DNA of 64,000 bases from Megamerina dolium (taxonomy: Eukaryota; Arthropoda; Insecta; Diptera; Megamerinidae): contig OY978525.1 in the NCBI GenBank assembly GCA_963854835.1, forward strand, positions 73,667,628 through 73,731,627, written 5' to 3'. The notes under the pieces are model-generated. The model was not told where the DNA came from, ran no database searches, and saw nothing but the letters and a program-made list of their open reading frames with translations. The translations under genes and the position numbers were made by a program. This document shows positions 10,850-20,815 of this stretch, one piece after another (position 1 is the stretch's first letter; each line of letters begins with the position of its first letter).

Positions 10850-11275
10850 CTAATTTCTTTTTTCAATTCTATCTTTCCAGTTCCGCCCATAGCGATCATC
10901 ATCGGTGCCAACTATGTCATCGGCTCCACGCTCTGCGGTATTGCCGCGGGTTTTTGGCGATGAGCACAAGCCAGAGGGAGGATATGGTGCGAGCGCATCG
11001 ATACTGCCGCAACTGCCTGGCTCGGTCGCACGGGACCGGGTCGTGTGATTCGATAAACTCGTGCAAAAAATGCAGATTGGCGCATCACACGCTCCTCCAT
11101 CCGGTCCAGTCCCCAACGGGGCAGGGGCCGCCGAATCGCCGCACCACCCAACAGCGTCGACGACGTAATCGTGCGCCACGTGGACGACCTGAAGGCGGAC
11201 GCACGAGGCATCGTCTTGAACCCCGACATCGGCGCAGCTCTCTCGTCGCGTCGAGCAACTACATGTAGCTTCCAC
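10850..11275 (+). pseudogene. GC-rich Gag zinc-knuckle fragment, other BEL-like element
   Basis: A 104-codon frame (10954-11268) encodes VRAHRYCRNCLARSHGTGSC and SCKKCRLAHHTLLHP: two Cys-His knuckles (C18, C21, H26, C31; then C37, C40, H44/45) with the HHTLLH signature of BEL/Pao Gag. The DNA is far GC-richer than its surroundings, and the protein differs from the knuckles at 6644, so it belongs to another element. It is followed by an arginine-rich tail and a stop. A fragment only; the parent family is unknown. Confidence 0.6.
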
Positions 11276-11419
11276 CCCGAGAAGTACGAGATTAAAAAAT
11301 ATGTTAACTTCTTTCGACCACAGAATACATTTAATTACTTTTTACGTTTTTTTGGCATCGAGCTATTTCCACATATGATATATTTTACCAGATATGTACT
11401 CGTTAATGCCGAAACGGAG

Positions 11420-11750
11420 GCGACAAACGAAACCGGTCTCAGGATGTTTTGGGTGAGCCGCCGGTGAAGAGCAGATTCGCCGATGGGACCAGTGTTCCAG
11501 TTCGCTCACCAAAAACTGCATCCAAGCCTCGAAACTACAATGAGGTAGCGCGTGATCACCTGCAGATTGCATTGGTTGACGAGATCTCTGACCGCGGAAA
11601 ATCTGTGCTGGACAAGTAGAGCGAAATGGAGGCACGACTGTCACGAATCGTTGTTGACTACGTCATGACGAACCTGGAGGGCGAGCCACCACGTTTCGAC
11701 TCAACAGAGGTCGTCCGCGGTTACAGGGTCATAAATGCGAAATAACTCTT
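11420..11750 (+). pseudogene. LINE ORF1-like fragment (LOA/I/R1 type), tentative
   Basis: In one frame: QIALVDEISDRGKSVLDK, a TAG where Trp is expected, then SEMEARLSRIVVDYVMTN, EPPRFDSTEVVRGYRVIN and a TAA near 11745. It resembles the C-terminal (DUF4780-like) domain of ORF1 proteins of some insect non-LTR retrotransposons. Upstream (11420-11560), degraded coding sequence is likely but not clear. Confidence 0.45.
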
Positions 11751-12536
11751 AGACCGAGAGCGCGGATCTGGAGCCCGGGGATGGAGTTCGACAGTTGTAA
11801 CACGCGTATTCGGGTTACAAATACCGAATATTTATATATTCGGCATCAAACATATTTATATAGAAAAAAAAAGTAAAAATAATTATGAAATAAAATAATA
11901 AAAAAAAATAAGTAAAAATAAAAATCATGTCGCGATTTGGTGTCGAACTCGTATACGTAGGCAAAGTCAGGTGGTGGGACAAACCCACAGAACACTTAAG
12001 CCAAAACACATCACAACTTTGATTTGTATAATTAAGTTTGTATATTTGCTTGTGCTGTCCTTTAATTCAATTAATGTAAATTAATTGAATGAAGGTAAAA
12101 GTACAGGCAAATAAAGACAAACGCATGGAGCAAATATGAGAATTCTTGTTTAGTTTAGCGTCTAATAGATAAAGATCATGCTGAACCAACAAGAATCGAG
12201 AAATGGACTTCCATACATGATCGGACTTGCGACATATTTACATGTTCTTGCCCAGTTAGGATCACTATTGAAGCGTCTTTCTTCAGTTATAAGAATATTT
12301 CAACAACGACTCGTTGGGTGAATTGATTCCAACGTGTGCTCTTTTGAAGAAGATCCATCTACGGTGCGCAACAATTAGAGTTCTTGCCCTAAAGTGAACC
12401 TAGCTATGTGTGCTTCGGGTAGTCGACTGAGAGCCTTCTGCTCTGTCTAAGTAGTCTCTTTGACCACTTGAAATCCAGGAGCCACCAGCTCGAACGCTGG
12501 TTCGTCCTACATTTCATTCTGTAGAATACGAATGGG
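11751..12536. other. no recognised gene; one short palindrome
   Basis: Mostly AT-rich non-coding DNA. A perfect 8-bp-arm hairpin, CCGAATATTTATATATTCGG, lies at 11823-11842. The GC-richer 12360-12520 has no recognisable motif. Confidence 0.4.
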
Positions 12537-12735
12537 GTAATTTTACTAATTTGTAGTCTCAAATAATTCTATTATAACGAATATGGCATTTTCATTAATT
12601 TGTAGTTTCAATTAAATAATTCGTCTGTACTTAAAATCTGAATTTTTCTTTTGTTTTAATTGTAAAACTTCATTTTGTAAACAAAATAAACGAAAGAATA
12701 ATAAAAAGTAGGAATTGTATCGCGAGAGCTATATC
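12537..12735 (+). repeat. dispersed 200-bp repeat, copy 1
   Basis: Runs from GTAATTTTACTAATTTGTAG to CGCGAGAGCTATATC and matches 37288-37493 along its length. Shared landmarks are TTATAACGAATA, TTTCAATTAAATAATTC, TTTTAATTGTAAAA, ACTTCATTTTGTAAA and ATTGTA(T/C)CGCGAGAG. It has no coding capacity. It could be a solo LTR, MITE or SINE. Confidence 0.7.
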
Positions 12736-13084
12736 ATCCGAGCCCAACACTCTAGTGTCGATAATATTATTGCCAATTTGACAGTAAGTGTGTAATTCGG
12801 TCTTCCTCTTACAACAAGAGTTTTTCACTTGCCCTCTTGTTTACCCTGGCTGGCTGGGTATTGGAAAAGTTGGAAATGCAATAAAATTGTTGGGCGGAGA
12901 TGCTTGATGTGTTTTGTTAAGGAGCAGTACAGAGAGAAAAGTTGTGTGGAGAGACGTCTTTTCAGGCGCAAGAAGATAGAACAAGAAAGACGCGAGTGTT
13001 AGGAGATAAAGCTGTGCGGCAATAGGAATGAACTCGAAAATTCTTCGAGAAGATCAAGCGCCTCAGTGGGGGTTTAAATCCCGG
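12736..13084. other. no recognised feature
   Basis: Non-coding DNA between the dispersed repeat and the RTE fragment. Nothing assignable. Confidence 0.35.
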
Positions 13085-15081
13085 ACCCTCTCCCTGTCAT
13101 GATAACAATGGAAATTTGGTTACAGATGCTCAGATCATACAGAGCTTATTGGGGAAAGCTTCCTTACGTTACTGAATGGCGGCGCCTCGAACAATCCCGC
13201 CAGTTCTGGAGATCTCCTCCACTCACGAATGATGGTGTAAATGTTCCACCACATATCATGAAAAGGTCAGAGAAGCCATTTCTAGCCTGTTTAAGACCGG
13301 AGGTGATGACCTCCTCGCCAGCATGCACCAGCTCATAAGCAGAATATGGTTAGATTAAAGCATGCCCGATGATTAGAGGCTCAGTGTTCTCTGCCACGTA
13401 CATAAGAAAGGAGACCTCACAATTTGCAACAACTCCCTTGGAATAAGTCTTCTCAGCATCTCATACAAGGTTCTACCGAGCGTACTGTGTGAAAGATTGA
13501 TTCCTATGCTTAACAACCTGATTAGACCTTATCAATATGGCTTCAAACCTGGTAAATACACCATCGAACAGATTTTCACACTGCGCGAAATCCTGAAGAA
13601 GACCGAAGAAAAACAGATCGACACAGACCATCTATTTGTTTATTATAAAAGCCACTTTCAACTGTCCGGTTATGGATTACCTCTACACAACAATGTCTGA
13701 GATCGGTATTCTTACGAGGCTCATTTGTTTTGGAAAATGACACTGTGTAACTCCCGTTGTGCAGTGAAAATGGGGAAGTACCTCTCCCCACCGTTTAAGC
13801 CTCAGACGAGGTGATTCGTTATCGTGCAACTTCTTCAATCCTATTATGGAGAAAATAATACGAGCTGGTGATCTACGACACAATGGCACTATCTCCAACA
13901 AAACTGTCATGCTGTTAGCGTATGCCGATGATATTGACATAATTGGTATGAACAACCTAGCAGTTAGTGCAACATTCTCACAGCTGGAAAGAGAGTCGCT
14001 TCGAATGAGTCTTACATTGAACGAGGGCAAGACGAAGCACCTAATGGCAACAAACACGTCACTGTTTATATTTACGCTTTTGAAGTATTGAAAGACTTTA
14101 TCTATCTTGAAACCAGCATTGACACCAGTAATGACGTCAACATAGAGATATGGTGAAGAAACACTCTTGCTAACACGTACTAGTTCGTGCTAAGTAAGCA
14201 AATGAGAAGTCAGGCCCTCTCTCGAGCAACAAAAAGTACGCTCTACAAGTCTCTTATAATGCCTGTCCGTGTGTATGGCGCCGAAGCTCGGACAATTTCC
14301 ACCTCTTAGTATACGACAGAAAAGTCCTACGCAAAATCTTTGGACCTATTTGCGTTTGTGGCAAGTATCGAATAAGGTACAACCATGAGCTGTATGAGCT
14401 GTATTCCGACACCGACATAGTAAAGCGCATTAAAATTCAGCGGCTGTGCTTGCTAGGTCATACGGAGTGAATGGAAGAACACGCTCCGGCTAAGAAGGTG
14501 TTATATTAGAAACCCACTGGTTGACGACGTAAAAGAGGCAAACCTAACCTTCGTGTGAAAGACCAAGTATTGGAGAACTTGTCAGCGCTTGAAATTTCTA
14601 ACTGGCGCCAACTAGCGAAGGGTGGTTGGTTGGTTGATTTGGGTGCAGCTTGGGAGACAAAAACCCAGGCGCAAAAAAGGCGCCATTTTTGTTTCATCGA
14701 GTTCATTGAGATCGTCCATTTCGAATTTTCCTAGCGTTCTATGATGCAGAGAGCTCAGACTTTGGCACTCTCATAGAAAAAGGAGAACTATTTCCTTGGA
14801 CCCTTCCTGATCACAGTTTCAGCATCTGTCATTGTGGAGCCATCCTATCCTTTTGGTGTGATCCCCCACCTGCCAGTGGCCGGTTATTGTTGATCCTTAT
14901 CAATTCGTTTATTCGTGACTTATCGTATTTAGGCCAAATTACCTTGCTTATTCTGCAGGTACCAGGTTTTTCCCAACTGGTCTCTGCCCTATCGAAGGAA
15001 AGAGCTGGGCGGCGATGCATGCTAGATTCGGTCTAAATCGATTTTCGGTTGTAATGGCTACATAGGTCAGTAAGTAAGTAA
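13085..15081 (+). pseudogene. RTE-like LINE copy 1, reverse transcriptase relic
   Basis: A decayed 3' half of a non-LTR retrotransposon ORF2. Pieces appear in order: GNLVTDAQIIQSL (13110), SMPDD*RLSVLCHVHKKGD (13365), GISLLSISYKVLPSVLCERL, IRPYQYGFKPGKYTIEQIF (13520), MEKIIRAGDLRHNGTI (13846), the polymerase YADD in LLAYADDIDIIG (about 13915-13950), KSLIMPVRVYGAEARTIS (14250) and a degraded C-terminus. Stops and frameshifts are frequent. The end at 15067-15081 is (AGTA)n, the short tandem-repeat tail typical of RTE-clade LINEs. A 371-bp insertion interrupts it at 14622. The RTE assignment is by motif memory. Confidence 0.75.
14622..14992 (-). mobile_element. 371-bp insertion with 6-bp target duplication
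   Basis: Flanked by CGAAGG at 14616-14621 and 14993-14998. RTE sequence resumes on the right with GAAGGAAAGAGCTGGC as in copy 2, so this is a true insertion. On the minus strand it encodes IWPKYDKSRINELIRINNNRPLAG and related segments resembling the degraded C-terminal region of an I/LOA/Jockey-type ORF2, and it ends in AACCAACCAACC next to the target duplication, as in retroposons with repeat tails. Read as a 5'-truncated LINE copy. Confidence 0.55.
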
Positions 15082-15084
15082 TGA

Positions 15085-15345
15085 AAGAATTGAAAGAGTT
15101 TCAGAAATAAAATATTTGGGTGTAATGCTTACATTTGATGTGATGAAAAAACTAACGTTCTTCAGAAGAATATGGTCCAAAATTTCTATGCACTGTACCA
15201 TACACAATTATAACACTACGATAGAGCCACATTTCGAGTATTCTTATACCACTCTTTTTTTAAGTTCAGGTCAGATGATTGAGAGGTACAAAAATTGCAA
15301 AATAGGGGTATGAGAAGCAATTTGGAGTGTAATAGGCTAGAGTCT
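15085..15345 (+). pseudogene. non-LTR retrotransposon RT C-terminal fragment
   Basis: The translation contains RVSEIKYLGVMLTFDV and, further on, TTIEPHFEYSYTTLFL and GQMIERYKNCK. This matches the order of the C-terminal RT region of Jockey/CR1-like LINEs (IKYLGV ... IEPHFxYCxTxLF ... LQxLQN). An internal part is deleted, and the frame ends near 15313. It directly follows the tail of RTE copy 1. Confidence 0.55.
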
Positions 15346-15487
15346 ATTAGTGATAATTAATGTTCTGGAGTTTGATAGACTACAATAGTTTTTGTAGTAT
15401 TCGACTACTAGTGATTTTGGCGGTGGTTAGATTCATATTGAACTCAATTTCAATATGTTACCAAAAATGCATAATAGAAATATATAT

Positions 15488-16211
15488 AAGGCGCGACAAT
15501 TATGTATTAAGACTGCCTCTAGAAAACACAATTAAAACACGATATCTGCTAATTTTTCGGTATATTTATTCGAAATATTATCTTCCTGATGCAATAGACA
15601 TGTTACATCGATTTAATAGTGATTCAAACGCGTGTTCCAGCTCATTTTTCGGAAATGCCTCCAGTGCCCTCGTCGAAGCCCGTTGTATGGCCTGAATGTC
15701 ATCAAAAAAGTATCCTTTCAACTTCAATTTCAGTTTTGGAAACAAAAAGAAGTCGCATGGTGCCAAATCAGGTGAATACGGCGGGTGATTCAACACACGG
15801 ACTGATACCGAGCGCAGACCTTTGTTTTGCCCAAATCCTCGTGAAGAATGAGTCGGATAGTTTCTCTGTTGATGTTTAAGCCCTCTTCCATCATTTTCAC
15901 TGAAGCATTGCGGTCTTTCACAAACTTTCTGGATCGCTTGCTGCATCATTCCGAATGTTTCTGATGCACTTTTTCCAATTTTTGCGTGGAATTTAATGAC
16001 CGCTCTTTGCTCCATGTTAAAATTTCAACGTCAAATGAACACGTGCTTTGTAAAATGAATGTCAATAAACATTAAATGTCAACCAAATGCCATGAAATTT
16101 TGACAGTTAGTAGAGGAAGGTTGAAGCTTCAAAACGCATGTGCTCACACATAGATGGCGCGCTTTGTTGCTGAGGTATGGTTCGAGCCTTAATACATAAT
16201 TGTCGCTCCTT
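15488..16211 (-). mobile_element. internally deleted mariner with 24-bp TIRs
   Basis: Terminal inverted repeats at 15488-15511 and 16188-16211 (core GCGACAATTATGTATTAAG) match at 23 of 24 positions. The minus strand starts with MEQRAVIKFHAKIGKSASET at 16015, the mariner HTH start. A frame-shifted middle contains NINRETIRLILHEDLG, and then the C-terminal YSPDLAPCDFFLFPKLK...YFFDDIQAIQ follows. The catalytic region between the second HTH and YSPDLAP is missing, so no active transposase can be made. The TA target duplication is imperfect on the right side. Confidence 0.85.
15578..16015 (-). pseudogene. deleted mariner transposase, 145-codon frame
   Basis: The open frame joins the N-terminal HTH start (residues 1-28), about 40 residues read in a shifted frame, and the C-terminal end with the PYSPDLAPCDF motif (about residues 78-88). 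The first two catalytic aspartates are lost and only the region of the third Asp (SPDLAPCDF) is kept. It is non-catalytic. Whether the truncated product is expressed is unknown. Confidence 0.75.
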
Positions 16212-16235
16212 GTATGTATGTAAAATATAAAGAAA

Positions 16236-16310
16236 GTATCTGGCACTTATAAGCCCCGAAGGGCTCTTTGGCCGAGCTTCTCTTCTTTTACTGTACGCGA
16301 CCTGATATAT
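16236..16310 (-). repeat. SINE tail fragment
   Basis: Contains CACTTATAAGCCCCGAAGGGCTCTTTGGCCGAGCTTC split over about 60 bases, the reverse complement of the 3' tail of the tRNA-derived SINE family whose fullest copy is at 33573-33935. The tRNA-like head is missing. Confidence 0.7.
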
Positions 16311-16395
16311 AGATGGCGGCAGTAGTTTAAAAATAATTACTTTGGTGAAAGTAGCAACCTTATAAAAATTATGTTTTAAGTTTCAAGGCGCCACG

Positions 16396-16860
16396 TTGTT
16401 TAATATTGTTTTGGAGCCACCGAAAGTTAACGCCCTCAGTGAATTTGTAAACATGGAAAAAATTGGTCACCGTTATGTAATTCAATACTTTAATTTGAAA
16501 GGTTTCAGTGCAACGAATATTAAAGCCGAACTAGATTCTACTCTGGAGGAGACTGCTCCGTCGTTCACGACCATAAAATATTGGGTGGCAGAGTTTAAAC
16601 GAGGTCGTACTAGCTGCCAAGACGAACACCGTAGTGATCGACCAATTGAGGTGGCCACGCCAAAAACGGTTAAGAAAATCCACAAAATGGTATTGGATGA
16701 TCGCCGGCTGAAGGTGCGTGAGCTAGGGGAAATTACAGGCATTTCAAAAAGTGCTATACATCGTATATTGACCGAAAATTTGGAGATGAAAAAGCTCTGT
16801 GCAAGATGGGTGCCGCGTTTGCTCAAAATAGAACAAAAACACCAGTTCACACAGAGTTAA
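16396..16860 (+). CDS. mariner transposase N-terminal DNA-binding domain, open frame
   Basis: A 154-codon frame. The natural start is MEKIGHRYVIQYFNLKGFS at 16453. It carries both HTH motifs of a mariner DNA-binding domain: ATNIKAELDSTLEETAPSFT and LKVRELGEITGISKSAIHRI, with the linker FKRGRTSCQDEHRSDRP. After KLCARWVPRLLKIEQK it runs out of frame into the deletion junction. The catalytic DDD domain is deleted: the sequence jumps to TPVHTELKLELLQHALYSPDL and continues to DYVEK, TAA near 17103. A free DNA-binding domain of this kind could in principle act as a repressor; that is inference. Confidence 0.8.
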   Translation: MFNIVLEPPKVNALSEFVNMEKIGHRYVIQYFNLKGFSATNIKAELDSTLEETAPSFTTIKYWVAEFKRGRTSCQDEHRSDRPIEVATPKTVKKIHKMVLDDRRLKVRELGEITGISKSAIHRILTENLEMKKLCARWVPRLLKIEQKHQFTQS

Positions 16861-17505
16861 AGCTCGAATTGCTTCAGCACGCACTTTATTCGCCAGATTT
16901 AATAATCCTTCGGATTATTTTCTATTTCCAAATTTGAAAAAATGGCTTGGTGGTAGAAGATTTGCAAACAATGAAGAGGTGGAGTCTGCGGTAGATGGCT
17001 ATTTTAATGAGCTAGACAGTTCATACTATAAACAGGGTATCGAAGCTATAGAATATCGCTGGAAAATGTGTATAGAGCTAAAAGAAGATTATGTTGAGAA
17101 ATAAAAAAACATTTTCCCAAATTTGTTGTGTTTTCTTTGTTAGGTCGGGTAGTTCTAGGACCGTCCTCTTACCATGGGTACCGTAGCTCAGTGGTTAGTG
17201 TGTTGGCCTTCTGATCTGTAGGTTGTGGATTCAATCCCCGGCTGAAGCATAACAAATTTAATACCGAAAAGATTTTTCTTTCAAACGGTGCCTATCTGAG
17301 GCAAGTAATTGGCAATTCTTTCGGCAGTAAAAATTTGCCATGAAAAAAATAATAATAATAATAATATATATATAGAAGTATGTATGTACAAAAGTATTTA
17401 AACAATTCAGTTTGTTTCGTTCAATTAGGGTTATATATGACTAATACTACTTTTAAATTTAAAAAATTAGTACAAAATTAAAATGGAAATTCAAATAAAA
17501 TAAAT
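16806..17505 (+). repeat. tandem duplication unit 1, 700 bp
   Basis: Starts ATGGGTGCCGCGTTTGCTC inside the mariner and ends AAATAAAATAAAT. It includes the 3' half of the deleted mariner, its flank and a SINE head. It is repeated immediately downstream with very few changes (for example TTTTCTTTG/TTATCTTTG and TCCCCGG/TCGCCGG). Confidence 0.95.
17176..17345 (+). repeat. tRNA-derived SINE, short form (copy in unit 1)
   Basis: The tRNA-like head has a pol III A box (TAGCTCAGTGG) and a degraded B box (GATTCAATCCCC), then a family-specific body (AAGATTTTTCTTTC, GGCAATTCTTTCGGCAG, TTGCCATG) and an A-rich tail with (AAT)n. It lacks the longer 3' body seen at 33573. Confidence 0.8.
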
Positions 17506-18206
17506 ATGGGTGCCGCGTTTGCTCAAAATAGAACAAAAACACCAGTTCACACAGAGTTAAAGCTCGAATTGCTTCAGCACGCACTTTATTCGCCAGATTT
17601 AATAATCCTTCGGATTATTTTCTATTTCCAAATTTGAAAAAATGGCTTGGTGGTAGAAGATTTGCAAACAATGAAGAGGTGGAGTCTGCGGTAGATGGCT
17701 ATTTTAATGAGCTAGACAGTTCATACTATAAACAGGGTATCGAAGCTATAGAATATCGCTGGAAAATGTGTATAGAGCTAAAAGAAGATTATGTTGAGAA
17801 ATAAAAAAACATTTTCCCAAATTTGTTGTGTTATCTTTGTTAGGTCGGGTAGTTCTAGGACCGTCCTCTTACCATGGGTACCGTAGCTCAGTGGTTAGTG
17901 TGTTGGCCTTCTGATCTGTAGGTTGTGGATTCAATCGCCGGCTGAAGCATAACAAATTTAATACCGAAAAGATTTTTCTTTCAAACGGTGCCTATCTGAG
18001 GCAAGTAATTGGCAATTCTTTCGGCAGTAAAAATTTGCCATGAAAAAAAATAATAATAATAATAATATATATATAGAAGTATGTATGTACAAAAGTATTT
18101 AAACAATTCAGTTTGTTTCGTTCAATTAGGGTTATATATGACTAATACTACTTTTAAATTTAAAAAATTAGTACAAAATTAAAATGGAAATTCAAATAAA
18201 ATAAAT
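17506..18206 (+). repeat. tandem duplication unit 2, 701 bp
   Basis: A near-identical second copy of 16806-17505 with one extra A in the poly(A)/(AAT) run of the SINE tail. The high identity indicates a recent duplication. Confidence 0.95.
17876..18046 (+). repeat. tRNA-derived SINE, short form (copy in unit 2)
   Basis: The same SINE insertion as at 17176, copied by the tandem duplication. It differs by one base in the B-box region (CAATCGCC) and one tail base. Confidence 0.8.
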
Positions 18207-18769
18207 AATTCAATAAAATAATTAAATGTTCTGCCTCAACAGTGTTGATTTTTAAAGTGAAGCATAACACCGCAATATTTTGGACTACTAATATCGTATG
18301 CAGCATATTCGCAGCCTTACAATCTAGGAAATGAAGTAGATTTCAAAGCGCAGAGGGTAGCAACTAGTAGTGCATAAAATAATTTGATGTACAAAGGACT
18401 CATTTTATATAATAGTATACCTTCTGTAGTCGTCGCGCAAGAATTTCTGCTGTCGAATGTATAGCAAAGAATAGCAATGAGTAAAAACAAACGATGTTGA
18501 GTTATCCACGGTATAGATACGAATGAATAGTTTTTATTTACAGTTTTGTTATGAAGCATAAGAAATGAACATAGGGTTGCTGTGTGCAAAATCAGAAAAT
18601 GTAGTAGGTGATGCCACTTAATTATGTAGTCGCGCTCTGAACACCTTCTTTAGCAAAACGTTCAAAAAATATTAATAATTTTAAAAGGATTGTAAAAAAT
18701 TATATTAGAAATATATATTAATAAAAAAATTTTGTTCGTAAGTAAGTTACATACGGGGTTAAGTGCTAC
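18207..18769. other. no recognised feature
   Basis: AT-rich non-coding sequence. A 90-codon minus-strand ORF at 18317-18589 has no family signature. Confidence 0.4.
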
Positions 18770-19389
18770 CATCACCAAAGTCCCTTCAGTATCGCTGAAT
18801 TCTTTGGTAAGGCACAGGGCAATGCCGAAGTCAAGACCGTCAGTGCTTGGTGCGGATCCTCACCTTGCAAGAGATAACCCTGCTAAGGAATTCACTGTCT
18901 TACAGCTTTAATTGCCGAAACTGAACACTGCGGATGTAGACGTGAGTGTCGATAAAGACTCCCCCCTTTAATCTAGGGTGTTATATGCTTCCGAGCCTAT
19001 TAGATGAGAGTTTTGCAGCCAGGGGTAATATTAGGCTGTATTTTAACGAAACCTGCTCGACACCGGATAACCTCGAATAGTATTTATGGTGCCCATGGAG
19101 CGCAGAACACGGCCGGATCAGCCTCGCTAATTGGAGAATTGTTCAGGCGGCGCTGCTTGAGACCCACTTCGATGTGCTGGATGAATATCCAGGTCCAGCA
19201 CCATCAATTCGCGACGACGGATGGCAGCAGTCACGCATAAAGTTTGTAGCATGCTAGGACCAAAAGTTATTGATCCTCTACATGCTGCTATGACCAAACT
19301 CGGGGAGGTTTAGCCCAAAGCAAAGTTGGAGGTTAACCTAAGGAAAGATATTCAAAGCCGATCCCGTTCACGGACTTGGATTCCTGCGG
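18770..19389. other. GC-richer block of unknown origin
   Basis: About 600 bp with coding-like composition (for example GTCAGTGCTTGGTGCGGATC, and AGCGCAGAACACGGCCGGAT near 19100) but stops in all frames. The plus-strand pieces VLDEYPGPAPSIRDDGWQQ (about 19170-19225) and DVDVSVDKDS look like remains of a retroelement leader or ORF. I could not assign it. Confidence 0.35.
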
Positions 19390-19860
19390 AATCCAAGCGA
19401 TGTATCATCATCGAACCTTTTCGCAAGATCGCGCAATGCTTCTTTACCATTTTCTAGTCCTCTGAATCTTCCATCAACAAATTTGAATAGCTTATTCATA
19501 ATAATTGTTCGTACATTTTGCTTGTTTCGTTGTCTAACTTTGGTATCAACAATTGTATTACCTATGGATCCGATGTGGATGTGTCTATACCCAAGTTGGT
19601 GATGCCATAAAGAATTTCTCTTGTAGAATCCAATATGGATTAAAGGACGTAAGCATTGTCACTGCGTACAGCCTAGAGTGTTGATAATTTTTTGATGAAG
19701 TTATTAGCTAGTACTGTAGAGTTTTGATATCGTTTGGTTAATAGCTCAATCGTTGTTAAATAGTTTCCTAAAGCCACAGGTAAATGCTTCACTAGTTTGG
19801 CGGCTTCTCCACGTAAGCCACTTTCTAGATATTGCATTCTTTCGATGTATCTCAAATACT
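19390..19860 (-). pseudogene. BEL/Pao Gag (DUF1759-like) relic
   Basis: Minus-strand translation: MQYLESGLRGEAAKLVKHLP, LLTKRYQNSTVLANNFIKKL, then, with several stops in the same frame, SILDSTREILYGITNLGID and IQLLIPKLDNETSKMYEQLL. This is the order and pattern of the DUF1759 Gag domain of BEL/Pao elements. It is truncated upstream near 19860, next to a SINE insertion, and has at least four stops. It is a different element from those at 5-11 kb and 44-61 kb. Confidence 0.75.
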
Positions 19861-19900
19861 TTTTTGGTGTACTAACCGGTTAAATAAATAATAAATAAGT

Positions 19901-20085
19901 GGGTGCCGTAGCTCAGTGGTTAGTGTGTTCGCCTTCTGATCTGTAGGTCGTGTGTCAATCCCCGGCTGATGCATAACAAATTTAATATCGATAAGATTTT
20001 TCTTTCGAATGGTACCCACCTGTCGGCAAGCAAATGGCAATTCTTCCGACAGTAACAACTTGCCATGAAAAAGCTTGAGAAAAGA
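19901..20085 (+). repeat. tRNA-derived SINE, short form
   Basis: Head GGGTGCCGTAGCTCAGTGG with an intact A box; the B-box region reads GTGTCAATCCCC. The body has the diagnostic TGGTACCCACCTGTCGGCAA, GCAATTCTTCCGACAGTAAC and TTGCCATGAAAAAGCTT. It is inserted next to the BEL gag relic. Confidence 0.8.
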
Positions 20086-20438
20086 AAACGCTATTGGTAG
20101 TAGAAATTCTTGTTAATTTAACACATTCTTTTCACATACCTGGTCTATGTTTCGGCCGTTGGCTGGTATAAAGGGATTCCAAATTTGGGGTATCTCTTTG
20201 GCGTTGCATCAATAAAATCATATGAAAATAATTTATATACGTGATGTAAAAACTGTAAATTGTTTTGTAAATATGAAATAAATTCAGACTAAATATTGTT
20301 CACGTTAAATTTAATTACTCATCTTAAAGCATTGGACGAATAAAAAAAATTCTTCTTATTATATATATTGTACGTATTTTACTTATGCTTATATATACTT
20401 ATTTATTATATATGCCACTAAAAACAGTAGAATAAAAA
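20086..20438. other. no recognised feature
   Basis: AT-rich DNA with no gene or repeat that I could assign. Confidence 0.35.
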
Positions 20439-20799
20439 TTTAACAAAAAATGATTTTCTTTAACTTAAAAGAAAAGAAAAACATAAAAAAAATTGTTCTC
20501 AAAAATGGAAAATGAAAACTTGAATGCCAAATATAATCGGAAAATTAATTTGAAAATCTTTTCCAATGCTTTCACTGCATATAAATAAATTCATTGTCTC
20601 GCAAATGTTAAAGAAAAGCATGGGGGCCTTTTCAAACAAAGTCTAATTACACTGTTTAATAAAGTGTAACAGTGTATTTTTAATAAAGTGTAATTACACT
20701 CGCCCCCATTCTTTTCTTAAACATTTGTGGAACAATTCAATTTTTTGTAAATTATTTTAAGTTAAAGAAAAGCATTTTTTAAAGAACTTTTTTGTTAAA
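20439..20799. mobile_element. MITE-like element with nested inverted repeats
   Basis: Outer arms: TTTAACAAAAAA + TTTTCTTTAACTTAAAA at 20439-20470, and their reverse complement at 20755-20799, which has 12 extra bases. Inner arms: 20602-20627 and 20702-20727, 26 bp each and nearly perfect, containing AAAGCATGGGGGC and its complement. The centre has GTGTAATTACAC. It has no coding capacity. It is of foldback or MITE type; the family is unknown. Confidence 0.7.
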
Positions 20800-20815
20800 T
20801 TTTTTTTCCACTGGG

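Noticed and set aside
16806..18206. CRISPR-like or satellite array
   Set aside because: Only two 700-bp units with TE content; a simple tandem duplication.
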